This document shows positions 35,015 to 43,696 of a stretch of 64,000 bases of DNA, one piece after another. This DNA is from CBDDKU01 sp965230375 (lineage in GTDB: Bacteria > Bacteroidota > Bacteroidia > Flavobacteriales_D > Cryomorphaceae). The stretch is from positions 186,001 to 250,000 of the forward strand of contig CBDDKU010000006.1 of the NCBI GenBank assembly GCA_965230375.1, in the 5' to 3' direction. The notes beneath the pieces are model-generated. The model worked only from the letters and a program-made list of their open reading frames with translations, did not search any database and had not been told where the DNA came from. The translations under genes and the position numbers were made by a program. Every line of letters begins with the position of its first letter. Within the stretch, counting starts at the first letter, position 1.

Positions 35015-37294
35015 TTATTTGATCAAGAGTTTCTTTGTCAGTGCACCGTGGTTTACCGTATTGATTTGAATCAGGTAAAGCCCCGGAGCAAAATCGTTGG
35101 TTTCGAGTTCGATCATCGTCTCGCCGATTCCAATGTTTTTCTCAGCTACTTTTCTTCCTTGGATATCTACCAAAGTAAGCGAAGTAGACTCTCCCGCCAT
35201 ATCTCCAATTTCGATGCGAACGGCGTCAGTGGCTGGGTTAGGGTATACGTTGATGTCGTCTAGAAGTTCGGCGTTTGCCACACTATTTATGATGATGCAA
35301 AACTCGACTTCATCCATATCTCCAAACTGACCACCCGTTCCAAGTACAGTCCCAAATTCATCCGTCAGGGTATAGCTACCGTTTCCTTCAGCACAGCAAA
35401 TACCATCGCCCCAGCTATCTTCGATCACGAAAGTATAGCATCCATCGCCAAAACAGATTTCTTCTGAGATGGTGGCTCCTGCCTGAGAGTATCCACCACC
35501 AGAAACCAATACGTCATTGCTTTCATCCATGATAAACCAGCTCGTCTCACCAGGGTAATTGTCGAGTGTAATCTCTATCGTAATGTCTTGCGATTCTTCA
35601 TATGCGATCATCGAACGATTCACCGTATTTCCGTTCGGATCCACGTCTTCACCACCATTCACCGTTACAACAGAAACCTGAATGGTGTTTACTCCATTGA
35701 TAAGCGCCAAGGCACCGAGATCAACATTTGTAGATTCTCCACTATCCAGATTCAGTCCATTCACTTCTAGGGTCTCAGGACTTCCGCCATTGGTGATCAC
35801 TTCGAGTTCTACCGATGTCACATTGTTGAGCCCCGAATTAATAACCGTTACGAATGGCTCAACTGTCTCTAGTTCGCAATATCGATTCTCTACATCTCCA
35901 ATCTGGCTTAGTATCACGTTGTTGTCAACGAGAATAGCACATGAGTTTGGAACAATCATCTGACCAGTTCCATCCGGATCGAGCCAGTGCTCTAATTGCT
36001 CGTCATTATTTGGTGAGAAGTCCCAGGACACACCAAATCTTCCGTAGTAATCTTCGAATCCGTTGTTTACAGTCCCATTGCACGCAGCCAATCCACCAGC
36101 CAGCTGACCAATGATATTCCCACTTTGGTTGAATAGGGGAGATCCTGAAGAACCACCTTCTGTTACACCCAATTCCCATTGGTTGATAAACCAAACTTGG
36201 TTCACAAAGGAGCCTTGGTTGGCGTGAAATGGCGCATCATCTTCGAAACAAATTTTCTTGTAGTCTCCACTTGGGTGGTGAATTCCGTAAGCACTCGTAA
36301 CATTCAGCGCATCGGTAGCATCCCAGCCTGAGTAGCACACATTGTAGCTCGCTGGTACATCGTCATGTAGCTCCAATAAAGCAAAATCGGACTCATCATT
36401 TGATGCCAATAGGTCACTACCCGATACCGTTTGGTTAGTAGGTCCATCTTCGGTGCCTGCACAATCTGGCGTCTCGTGGTTGAAAATGAAGATCCAGTTG
36501 TTCAAGGTGTTTTCATTGAATGGAAGGCAGTGATTTGCCGTTAAGAAGTAAGGTAGCTGATCTGTGGAAGTGGTGTTGACCATTGCTCCGCTACAAACTG
36601 AGTTATTGCCTACAACAATCAGGGCCACGCTTCGCTTTTGGATGTCAAAGGGAATTCCTTCCGGACAGTTTACATTGATGTTACAGGCGCCAGAGTTACC
36701 GTAAGGGCCTGCTTTTTCTTCAGAAACGATATTTCCACCCAATACGCTTCGGTAACCGTGTACGATATTGCTGATGTGGATGTATCCCTGTCCTGCTACA
36801 GCTGCAGGCTCAAGGTATTCGATCACAGCTTCATCACCTTTTAGAAGGCCGATAGCCAGTGACTTAATCTTGCTTTTGTTTTCGTGAGTGAAACTTCCGA
36901 GCATTTGACTGCGGTCAGACGAGTAAACAAAGACTTGTCCACCAACAGGGATGTCAAATTGATCGAGAAGAAAGTTCAGCGTGAGCGCTCCTTCCGATAT
37001 GATTCCCAATTGCCATATACGGTCTCCGTTTTCCAAATCTGTCCAAACGCCGCTAGTGCTGGTCGAAAAGTCAACAGAAAGGTCAACTCCATAGCGAAAA
37101 GGAATGTCTTTGTGCTTATCGGTCACTTCATCTTCGCGGTGAAGTGGTGCTAAGTCAGGTTTTTCCAGAGTTTCCCAAATCACATCAGTAGTAATGTCTT
37201 GGGTCCACGAAGCTGGTTGCCCACCGTGGCTTATCTGGGCTTGCGAAAGCGTTGAAATCAACGCGAATAAAAGAACGAGTCGAATCGTTTTCAT
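35015..37294 (-). CDS. secreted lysyl-endopeptidase-like serine protease with type IX tail
   Basis: 759 residues. Signal peptide 1-20, then a pro-region. A trypsin-fold domain follows at about 200-430 with the triad His255 (LTANHC), Asp303 (ESDFALLEL) and Ser383 (GGSSGSPLF), plus paired Cys (CNINVNCPEG, VCSGAM) as in Achromobacter lysyl endopeptidase. CARDB-like repeats (FVTVINSGLNNVTSVELEV) and a beta domain (YPGETSWFIMDE) come next, and the Por secretion tail closes it (DINVYPNPATDAVRIEIG, LETNDFAPGLYLIQIN). All catalytic residues are present. Probably a surface or released protease for feeding on protein. It starts 6 bases after a small lipoprotein gene. Confidence 0.9.
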   Translation of the reverse strand: MKTIRLVLLFALISTLSQAQISHGGQPASWTQDITTDVIWETLEKPDLAPLHREDEVTDKHKDIPFRYGVDLSVDFSTSTSGVWTDLENGDRIWQLGIISEGALTLNFLLDQFDIPVGGQVFVYSSDRSQMLGSFTHENKSKIKSLAIGLLKGDEAVIEYLEPAAVAGQGYIHISNIVHGYRSVLGGNIVSEEKAGPYGNSGACNINVNCPEGIPFDIQKRSVALIVVGNNSVCSGAMVNTTSTDQLPYFLTANHCLPFNENTLNNWIFIFNHETPDCAGTEDGPTNQTVSGSDLLASNDESDFALLELHDDVPASYNVCYSGWDATDALNVTSAYGIHHPSGDYKKICFEDDAPFHANQGSFVNQVWFINQWELGVTEGGSSGSPLFNQSGNIIGQLAGGLAACNGTVNNGFEDYYGRFGVSWDFSPNNDEQLEHWLDPDGTGQMIVPNSCAILVDNNVILSQIGDVENRYCELETVEPFVTVINSGLNNVTSVELEVITNGGSPETLEVNGLNLDSGESTNVDLGALALINGVNTIQVSVVTVNGGEDVDPNGNTVNRSMIAYEESQDITIEITLDNYPGETSWFIMDESNDVLVSGGGYSQAGATISEEICFGDGCYTFVIEDSWGDGICCAEGNGSYTLTDEFGTVLGTGGQFGDMDEVEFCIIINSVANAELLDDINVYPNPATDAVRIEIGDMAGESTSLTLVDIQGRKVAEKNIGIGETMIELETNDFAPGLYLIQINTVNHGALTKKLLIK

Positions 37295-37300
37295 AGGCTA

Positions 37301-37735
37301 TTAGTAAGAGTAATCAATGGTTTTATTGGAATTGGTAACCACGAAAAGCACCTGGCTGGTGCTCGGGTTCTGAAATGGTGTAACGTCGAAAAAAAGTCGC
37401 TTGTCAATCAATGATCTGCATCTATCACCATTGGCATTGTGCTCCAGGTGTATTTCTAATTCCACGGGGTAGGTGGGGGTGAATTTTCCATTGGAAACAA
37501 GGTTGAACTCGTGTTCTTCACATCCACCTGAATACGATACATCTATTTGGAGAAAATCCCCAACGGTTTCGACGTGTTTTATATTGACCGGATCGGTGTA
37601 TCCATCCATAGATGCACTCAAATCGATGATGGCTTTGGGTGCGGTATCGGGAATATTGGTGTTGGCGATGTACATATTTACACCACATCCAGCCAGTAAG
37701 ACGGAGAGCAAGATGGTTGTGAGCAGGTTTTTCAC
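37301..37735 (-). CDS. small lipoprotein upstream of the protease gene
   Basis: 144 residues with lipobox LLAGC (Cys17). The rest is beta-rich (EHEFNLVSNGKFTPTYPVEL, RLFFDVTPFQ). Family not recognised. Ends 6 bases before the secreted protease on the same strand, so the two form an operon; a role as membrane-bound helper or inhibitor of the protease is only a guess. Confidence 0.65.
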   Translation of the reverse strand: MKNLLTTILLSVLLAGCGVNMYIANTNIPDTAPKAIIDLSASMDGYTDPVNIKHVETVGDFLQIDVSYSGGCEEHEFNLVSNGKFTPTYPVELEIHLEHNANGDRCRSLIDKRLFFDVTPFQNPSTSQVLFVVTNSNKTIDYSY

Positions 37736-37823
37736 TTCAACAAATTAAACCCGAATGAACGGAAGAATAGCATAAAGATGAAGGGTGCCATTGGAATCTT
37801 AAGAAGAAGAACCTGTTGAAACA

Positions 37824-37852
37824 AAAAATCCCCCCGGTTTAGCGGGGGGATT
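37824..37852 (-). terminator. terminator of dnaA
   Basis: Stem TCCCCCCG (37829-37836)/CGGGGGGA (37843-37850) with loop GTTTAG. On the minus strand it is followed by TTTTTTGT, 4 bases beyond the dnaA stop. Confidence 0.8.
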
Positions 37853-37855
37853 GGG

Positions 37856-39286
37856 TTATTGAATGCTTAGCTTTTTCTCCAGGTCTTCCAGATACTTCCG
37901 GAACTGTTTATCGGTTTCCTGCAGGTTGTTTACCGTTCGGCAGGCGTGAAGCACAGTGGCGTGGTCCTTCCCACCGCAGTGCATCCCGATATTGGCCAGA
38001 CTGCTTTTGGTCATCTTCTTGGCAAAGTACATGGCGATCTGACGGGCCTGTACCACTTCTCTCTTTCTGGTTTTAGATTTGAGAAGCTCAATAGGCAAGT
38101 CGAAATAATCGCACACCACTTTTTGAATGTAGTCGATAGACACTTCGCGGGCCGTATTCTTCACAAACTTGTCGATCATCTGTTTTGCGAGTTCCAGATT
38201 TACGGCTTTCTTGTTTAGCGAAGAGTGGGCAATAAGAGAAATCAAGGCTCCTTCGAGTTCGCGAATGTTTGTAGTAACGCTGTAGGCAAGGTATTCTACC
38301 ACATCTTTCGGTAGGTCTATTCCATCGGCGTACATCTTCTTTTCTAGAATGGCAATTCGCGTCTCGAGACTTGGCGTTTGCAAATCGGCTGACAATCCCC
38401 ACTTGAAGCGCGAAAGAAGGCGTTGCTCCATTCCCTGCATTTCTACAGGTGCTTTGTCACTAGTGAGTACGATCTGTTTGCCGGTTTGGTGCAAATGATT
38501 GAAGATGTGGAAGAACATGTCTTGCGTTTTTTCCTTTCCTGCAAGGAATTGCACATCGTCAATGATTAGCACGTCAATCATTTGATAGAAATGACTGAAG
38601 TCGTTGACATTATTGTTTTTAACGGCGTCGATAAACTGGTGAATAAACTTCTCAGATTCGACGTAAAGCACAGTCTTATTCGGAAATCTGTTCTTGATTT
38701 CAATTCCGATAGCTTGTGCCAAATGCGTTTTTCCCAGCCCAACACCTCCGTAAATCAAGAGAGGGTTGAAAGCTGTACCACCAGGGTTTTTGGCAACTGC
38801 AAATCCAGCCGATCGGGCTAGTCTATTGCAATCTCCTTCTACCAGGTTTTCAAACGAGTAGTTGGGTTTAAGATTTGAATCCACGTTGATCTTTCTAAGA
38901 CCAGGGATCACAAAAGGGTTTTTGATCTGCTTGCTTCCAATGTCCATTGGGGCTGAAACAGGGTGATTTTTGACGGCGCGCTTGTTGGATGTCGGTATCT
39001 TCACGGTATAAGGGCTAGAGCCATTATAATTGTTTTCCATGATGATACTGTACTCCAACCTTCCCTCATCACCTAATTCCTTTTTGATGATCTTCTTTAA
39101 TAAGTGGATGTAGTGTTCTTCCAACCATTCGTAAAAAAACTGAGAAGGTACCTGGATGGTCAAAACCTGGTTGTCCAACTTGACAGGTTTGATTGGTTCA
39201 AACCAAGTTTTGTATCCCTGAAGGCTAACATTGTCTTTTATTAATGAAAGACAGTTATCCCATACTTCCTCATGTTTATTACTCAT
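37856..39286 (-). CDS. dnaA: chromosomal replication initiator DnaA
   Basis: 476 residues, normal length. N-terminal DnaB-interaction domain (VWDNCLSLIKDNVSLQGYKT), linker, AAA+ ATPase with GGVGLGKTHLAQAIG, Walker B VLIIDDVQFLAGKEKTQ, sensor LTSDKAPVEM, arginine-finger region EQRLLSRFKWGLS and IRELEGALISLIAHSS. The C-terminal DnaA-box-binding signature is RQIAMYFAKKMTKSSLANIG and GGKDHATVLHA. It initiates replication at oriC. It stands alone; no dnaN or other replication genes are next to it, as is usual in this phylum. Confidence 0.97.
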   Translation of the reverse strand: MSNKHEEVWDNCLSLIKDNVSLQGYKTWFEPIKPVKLDNQVLTIQVPSQFFYEWLEEHYIHLLKKIIKKELGDEGRLEYSIIMENNYNGSSPYTVKIPTSNKRAVKNHPVSAPMDIGSKQIKNPFVIPGLRKINVDSNLKPNYSFENLVEGDCNRLARSAGFAVAKNPGGTAFNPLLIYGGVGLGKTHLAQAIGIEIKNRFPNKTVLYVESEKFIHQFIDAVKNNNVNDFSHFYQMIDVLIIDDVQFLAGKEKTQDMFFHIFNHLHQTGKQIVLTSDKAPVEMQGMEQRLLSRFKWGLSADLQTPSLETRIAILEKKMYADGIDLPKDVVEYLAYSVTTNIRELEGALISLIAHSSLNKKAVNLELAKQMIDKFVKNTAREVSIDYIQKVVCDYFDLPIELLKSKTRKREVVQARQIAMYFAKKMTKSSLANIGMHCGGKDHATVLHACRTVNNLQETDKQFRKYLEDLEKKLSIQ

Positions 39287-39772
39287 TAGTTGATCTGTGT
39301 AGTAACGGTTAATAACTATGGTTTCCGATAGCGGCTTCTTGCCTATCTATCACCTCCGAAAAGCGTGACAAATATTTGAGAAAAAAAGTGAAAAAAAAAG
39401 CCGTTTTGCTATTGTCAGAAATAAAAGTTTTACAGGGCGGAGAAAAACTTTCATTCTCGCGATAAACCCTGTTCTGGCACGGTTTTAATTTCAGGCTGTA
39501 AACCCTGTCAGTACTAGGGTTCTAGCGTTTTTCATAACGTCATTTTTCGCTTCCTTTTGAGTAGCGAAAACCAGGAAAACTTCCTGATAATGAGTGTTTA
39601 AAATGGCATGCTTTATAACAACTCTAGACGGGGTTGATTTAGTGTGTTCGTGAATGAAAAAAGTTCACTTTCCACTTCATCAACGAAGCGTTGAAGATAG
39701 TCCATTTTGGTGGGTAATAAAAGAGGAATCCAAAACTTAATTTTGGTCAGAGAAGGATATATCTTTGGCTTC
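39287..39772. other. 486-base region upstream of dnaA
   Basis: Control region between dnaA (minus) and a thioesterase gene (plus). It holds two direct repeats TAAACCCTGT at 39463-39472 and 39499-39508, 36 bases apart, and A-rich tracts near 39378-39400. I saw no cluster of DnaA boxes (TTATCCACA), so there is no support for oriC here. Confidence 0.45.
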
Positions 39773-40180
39773 ATGATCGTTAACAAGACAAGATTTAGAG
39801 TTCGGTATGCCGAAACCGACCAAATGGGTTATGTGTACTATGGCAATTATGCTGCTTTCTTTGAAGTAGGGCGTGTAGAGCTCCTCAGAGATTTGGGGAC
39901 GAGCTATAAATCGCTGGAGGATGAAGGTGTTATGCTCCCCGTCCGCGATTTCACGACGCGTTATTTTCGTCCGGCGAAATACGATCAGGAGATTTTTCTA
40001 GAAACGCGCTTGGAAGAAATGCCGGGATCGCGGATTACATTCCACTACACACTAAAGTCTGCTGAAGACGAAGTGCTCACCACCGCAGTAATTACACTGG
40101 TTTTTGTGGATATGAAAACCCAACGCCCTATGAAGATCCCGGAGTCATTAGCCAAACTGATGCAACCGCATTTTGGGTAA
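39773..40180 (+). CDS. acyl-CoA thioesterase, 4HBT/YbgC family
   Basis: 135 residues from ATG 39773 (MIVNKTRFRVRYAETDQMG); the upstream in-frame extension to 39707 looks untranslated. Hot-dog fold with the YbgC signature RYAETDQMGYVYYGNYAAFF, where Asp is the catalytic residue. It hydrolyses acyl-CoA, probably in lipid metabolism or proofreading. TATCTTTG (39760-39767), a -7 box, ends 5 bases before the ATG, which suggests a leaderless mRNA. No partner gene next to it. Confidence 0.88.
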   Translation: MIVNKTRFRVRYAETDQMGYVYYGNYAAFFEVGRVELLRDLGTSYKSLEDEGVMLPVRDFTTRYFRPAKYDQEIFLETRLEEMPGSRITFHYTLKSAEDEVLTTAVITLVFVDMKTQRPMKIPESLAKLMQPHFG

Positions 40181-40543
40181 CTCTTGTTATACTTTTTAAG
40201 TCATTTCGAGTGGGTTTTTCAAAGCGGAAGCTGTGAAAAAGCTGTATCGAGAAAGACGGCAAGCTATGTACAACATTTCATTTCCGAAAACTTTTGCCGT
40301 CGTTCTCGATACATTCCTGACGCTCCTTTCAGTCTGTCAGCAATACTCGAACTGACTCAAGGCTTGACTGGCTTTAATCAATTAAATTAAGTCACATCGG
40401 GCATATGTCCTGATCGCTAGCATCAGGATGATCGACTGAAAGGAGATTGTATCGAGTCTTGACCCCGACCGTTAGCGCCGGGGATGCGACGACAACAACT
40501 TACTGTATCTCTTATCTCAAAACTGAAATTCTCAGTTGCCGCT
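40181..40543. repeat. gap made of dispersed palindromic repeats (members 8-10)
   Basis: Members at about 40200-40251 (TCATTTCGAGTGG...GCTGTATCGAGAAAGACGG), 40298-40357 (CGTCGTTCTCGATACATTCC...ACTCGAACTGAC) and 40394-40494 (GTCACATCGGG...TTGTATCGAGTC, then the hairpin CCCCGACCGTTAGCGCCGGGG). No gene. Confidence 0.6.
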
Positions 40544-40852
40544 TTACCCCAATCCAAACTTCTTTTTCGATAGCTCAACCAGACTCCCAAAATCCCCATT
40601 TACCAAGGCTTGCTTTTTAGCATGGCTCCACTTTTTTACTCTTTTTTCCATTGCAATAGCTGCTTCAGGAGATATAAAGCCTTCCGAATAAACGAGTTGC
40701 AATGGTCGTCGGCTGAATGTGTATGAGTCCGGGTGCTTTCCGGATTGATGTTCTCCAAACCGATGCTCAAGATCATTCGTGACACCGGTATAAAAAGTCC
40801 CGTCAGAACAGAGTAAGATGTACAAATACATTCTTGAGCCTGCTTCTTTCAT
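40544..40852 (-). CDS. GIY-YIG nuclease superfamily protein
   Basis: 102 residues, length typical of the small YhbQ/UPF0213-like group. Motifs: MYLYILLCSDGTFYTGVTND (GIY-YIG equivalent YLY-YTG), LEHRFGEHQSGKHPDSYTFS with the conserved Arg and His, and the Glu in AAIAMEKRVKKW. Start could be Met1 or Met8. Function of these stand-alone domains is unclear; DNA cleavage or repair is likely from the fold. It sits between palindrome-rich gaps. Confidence 0.85.
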   Translation of the reverse strand: MKEAGSRMYLYILLCSDGTFYTGVTNDLEHRFGEHQSGKHPDSYTFSRRPLQLVYSEGFISPEAAIAMEKRVKKWSHAKKQALVNGDFGSLVELSKKKFGLG

Positions 40853-40883
40853 GTTTTAAAAATAAAGGAATTGAGGTTTCTTG

Positions 40884-41019
40884 TCGTCGTTCTCGAAGCA
40901 CCCCGAAGGCTTTCGGGGTACTCGAACTGACTCAAAGCTTGACTAACTATAAGCAATTAAATTAAGTCATATAGGGCGAAAGCCCTGATCTTTTGTTCCT
41001 TTTGCATCAAGGCAAAAGG
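40884..41019. repeat. dispersed palindromic repeat (member 11) plus two hairpins
   Basis: GTCGTCGTTCTCGAAGCACC...GGTACTCGAACTGAC encloses CCCCGAAGGCTTTCGGGG. Then AGGGC-GAAA-GCCCT (40973-40986) with a GNRA loop and CCTTTTGC/GCAAAAGG (40998-41005, 41012-41019). The last hairpin lies past the stop of the yigZ-type gene but has no T run. Confidence 0.55.
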
Positions 41020-41074
41020 TCCAGCATTTGATCTTCATGCCAGTTTTGCCACAATTTTGGCTTCACCCTACCAA

Positions 41075-41683
41075 CTAAAATATCCCCACCAACTTAGCAT
41101 CCACATCGCTAAAGGCTTCAAAGCTTCCCGGCACTTGATCTTGGTTCTCCGGGAGCACTACAACATCCACAGTACAGGTATCCCTGAAGTCCTGATTCAT
41201 TGACTCCCAGCCATTGGTTCGAATAATGCGCATCACATCGCTCATGCGGTCGTAACCGAAGTGTATGGTGAAATGCGCCATCAATTGTCGCTCAAGGATG
41301 GTAGCGTCTTCGATAGCCATGTCGGCGGCAGTGCGGTAGGCATCTATGAGTCCACCTACCCCTAACTTCGTTCCACCAAAATAGCGAACGACGGCAATAA
41401 GGACATTGGTGAGATCGTACTTTTCAATCTGACCTAAAATCGGTTTTCCTGCAGAATTTGACGGCTCTCCATCGTCGTTAGCGCGGTATTGCTCCTTGTC
41501 GGCTCCAAGTCGCCAAGCGTAGCAAACGTGTCGGGCGCTGTGGTGTTCTTCCTTGATTTCGTTGAGACGCTCCTGAATGTCTTCCGCCGTTTTTACGTGG
41601 ATGGCATAGCCAAAATGCTTGCTGCCTTTCACCTTGTAAAGGCTTTTACCAGTTTTTGAAAGTGTGAGGTAGTTATGGTGCAT
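41075..41683 (-). CDS. YigZ/IMPACT family protein
   Basis: 202 residues, usual length. The signature of the N-terminal UPF0029 domain is present: SKHFGYAIHVKTAEDIQERL, then ARHVCYAWRLG and DDGEPSNSAGKPILGQIE, and VAVVRYFGGTKLGVGGLIDAY. The C-terminal half is the DUF1949 ferredoxin-like domain. In eukaryotes the relative IMPACT regulates Gcn2; the bacterial role is unclear. Its ATG lies inside the end of the transporter gene (11-base overlap), so the three genes ribD-transporter-yigZ are one operon. Confidence 0.9.
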   Translation of the reverse strand: MHHNYLTLSKTGKSLYKVKGSKHFGYAIHVKTAEDIQERLNEIKEEHHSARHVCYAWRLGADKEQYRANDDGEPSNSAGKPILGQIEKYDLTNVLIAVVRYFGGTKLGVGGLIDAYRTAADMAIEDATILERQLMAHFTIHFGYDRMSDVMRIIRTNGWESMNQDFRDTCTVDVVVLPENQDQVPGSFEAFSDVDAKLVGIF

Positions 41684-42557
41684 GCGTATCGATCATTAAG
41701 AGAGCAATGGCTGCAATGGCCAAGACAATTCCCAGATTTCGTTTCCAGTTGGGTTTTTCCTTGAAAAAGAGAATACCCATCACTGTGGAGAGCGCTACAA
41801 CGCCCATATTGTTCACGGGTATGGTGTCGGAGCGATGCAAGATATCGGCATTAAGCGCCTTTAGCAAGAAGAAAATGGAACCGTAGTTGACAAGACCCAG
41901 TGCCAGTCCGCCAATCAAAGCCTTCGATTTGAACTGCACTCCGCGCTTGACTATTTGAAAGCCAATGGTCAGAATTCCCAGAAACCCCGAAATCAAAAAA
42001 GGAAAAGGGGTGAATGTGAGAAAGGCTTCTGGGCTGTCCAGATAATCTCTTTCGGCGGTGGCGAAGAGAATGTCGATGATTCCGCTCCCCAGAAAAACCA
42101 TCAAAGGCAGCCATATCCACCTTTTTCCTATTTCAGATTTTTGTCCAGAAGCCGTCATCATCCAAACCGAGATGAGTCCACTCGTGATACCGAGAACCTT
42201 AAGGGTGGAAAATTGCTCCAGTGGATCGACGAGCACAAAGAATACGGCAGGAATTATAAGCGACATCTTCGTCGCTACGCTAGCAGTTGATACGCCCATT
42301 TTCTGAGATGTAATCGCCATCAGGTAGAAAATCAAGATTAGTGAGCACCCCGTAATTAATCCGATGGCCAGCCAAGGGCTGTCGGCAGATGGTAGAGCGG
42401 ATGCGCCGTTTGCACTGGCGTAAATCATTCCGAATCCGGCGGCTACAAAATAGTTTACCACAATGGCGTGGAAACTATTGATGTCATAGGTTTTCAGAAG
42501 TTTGAAAACGGCGTAGATCAGCGTCGAACAGAGAATACTCAGGAGGAGAAATGTCAT
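41673..42557 (-). CDS. DMT-superfamily (EamA-like) transporter
   Basis: 294 residues with about ten hydrophobic segments, in two halves as in EamA/DMT permeases (first: FLLLSILCSTLIYAVFKLLK..., second from LMVFLGSGIIDILF). Features such as LGITSGLISVWMMT and VALSTVMGILFFKEKPNWKR, ending GIVLAIAAIALLMI, match the conserved end of the second EamA repeat. Located in the inner membrane; substrate unknown. Overlaps ribD by 4 bases and the yigZ-type gene by 11. Confidence 0.85.
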   Translation of the reverse strand: MTFLLLSILCSTLIYAVFKLLKTYDINSFHAIVVNYFVAAGFGMIYASANGASALPSADSPWLAIGLITGCSLILIFYLMAITSQKMGVSTASVATKMSLIIPAVFFVLVDPLEQFSTLKVLGITSGLISVWMMTASGQKSEIGKRWIWLPLMVFLGSGIIDILFATAERDYLDSPEAFLTFTPFPFLISGFLGILTIGFQIVKRGVQFKSKALIGGLALGLVNYGSIFFLLKALNADILHRSDTIPVNNMGVVALSTVMGILFFKEKPNWKRNLGIVLAIAAIALLMIDTHAP

Positions 42558-43591
42558 GGTTTTTCCTTCCTGTATGTGTATATGCGATCTGGGCCAAAAT
42601 CTACAACACCCATAGGAGCTAAGTGGCGAATGTCTGGTGCTGGCTTTCCACTTGTGATTTGAGTATTGCCCATAAGGCGTTTAATTTCATCCCAGTATCC
42701 TGCTTTTATAAAAGTGTCCAGGGTGGTTGGACCACCTTCCACCAAAATGCTTTGAATTCCGTTTTCAAAAGCCCAGTTCAGCGCAGCTTCGATCAGATCT
42801 CCTTCTGAGTAAAAATGAGACGCTTTTCCTTTTAAATCTTCTCTCTGGTGAAACACTACGGTCTGAGCATCGCCGTTTAGCACAGCTGCTTCAGCACTGA
42901 TGCCATTTGGGGCGATCACCATTCTTACTGGGTTTTTCCCGTGGTATTCCCTTGCAGTTAGGCTAGGATTGTCTATCTCCACCGTGTTGGCACCGACCAA
43001 TATTCCCGCTTCTTCGCTACGCCACTTGTGAACCAACACTTTGGTTTCTGGTGCCGTAATCCAAAAGACTCCTTTTTGCCCTTCGTTCCGGTCTATGTCC
43101 ATGAAACCGTTTGCCGACTCGGCCCATTTCAAAATAATATACGGCCGTTTTTCGCGATGGAAAGTGATAAATCGTCGGTTGAGATCAATTGCTTTTTCTT
43201 CGCAAACACCCTCGATGACTTCGACGCCATGCTCTTTCAAGCGAGCTATGCCGCGGCCAGCTACCAGCGGATTTGGATCGCGCATCGCCAATACCACTCT
43301 GGGTATTTGGTGAGAAATGATCAGGTCAGCACAAGGCGGCGTTTTTCCATGGTGCGAGCAAGGTTCGAGGCTAACATAAATTGTCGATTCTTTGAGAAGA
43401 TCTTTGTTCTCAACAGCCGCTATAGCGTTGACTTCGGCATGAGCACCACCGTATTGATGGTGATATCCTTCGCCGATGATGCGGCCTTTGTGCACCACCA
43501 CAGCGCCTACCATCGGGTTTGGCGCAACTAGCCCTTTTCCTTTTTCAGCAAGGAAAAGGCAGCGATTCATAAATGATTCATGGTGGCCCAT
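42554..43591 (-). CDS. ribD: bifunctional riboflavin deaminase/reductase RibD
   Basis: 345 residues. N-terminal deaminase with zinc site GGAHAEVNAI (His-Ala-Glu) and PCSHHGKTPPCADLI; C-terminal reductase domain with RPYIILKWAESANGFM, GILVGANTVEIDNPSLTAR and LVEGGPTTLDTFI. It carries out two steps of riboflavin synthesis: deamination and side-chain reduction of the pyrimidine intermediate. The two domains are complete. First gene of a minus-strand operon, divergent from prmC. No FMN riboswitch is visible in the 100-base gap in front of it. Confidence 0.95.
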   Translation of the reverse strand: MGHHESFMNRCLFLAEKGKGLVAPNPMVGAVVVHKGRIIGEGYHHQYGGAHAEVNAIAAVENKDLLKESTIYVSLEPCSHHGKTPPCADLIISHQIPRVVLAMRDPNPLVAGRGIARLKEHGVEVIEGVCEEKAIDLNRRFITFHREKRPYIILKWAESANGFMDIDRNEGQKGVFWITAPETKVLVHKWRSEEAGILVGANTVEIDNPSLTAREYHGKNPVRMVIAPNGISAEAAVLNGDAQTVVFHQREDLKGKASHFYSEGDLIEAALNWAFENGIQSILVEGGPTTLDTFIKAGYWDEIKRLMGNTQITSGKPAPDIRHLAPMGVVDFGPDRIYTYRKEKP

Positions 43592-43658
43592 CCCGACAAA
43601 GAAAAGTGATGAAACAGGTTATTTCCAATTTTCTGTTTAAAAACATCCCAAAAGGAGA

Positions 43659-43688
43659 TTGCGCAGCCTTTAGGTCTGGCTATTTTTG
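43659..43688 (+). promoter_or_regulatory. promoter of the prmC-ligA-dapA operon
   Basis: TTG (43659-43661), 19 bases, TATTTTTG (43681-43688): both boxes of the Bacteroidota consensus at standard spacing, ending 8 bases before the TTG start of prmC. The mRNA would have almost no leader. Confidence 0.6.
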
Positions 43689-43696
43689 ATGGAATT

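Noticed and set aside
39287..39772. Origin of replication next to dnaA
   Set aside because: No cluster of DnaA boxes or clear unwinding region; in this phylum the origin is often elsewhere.
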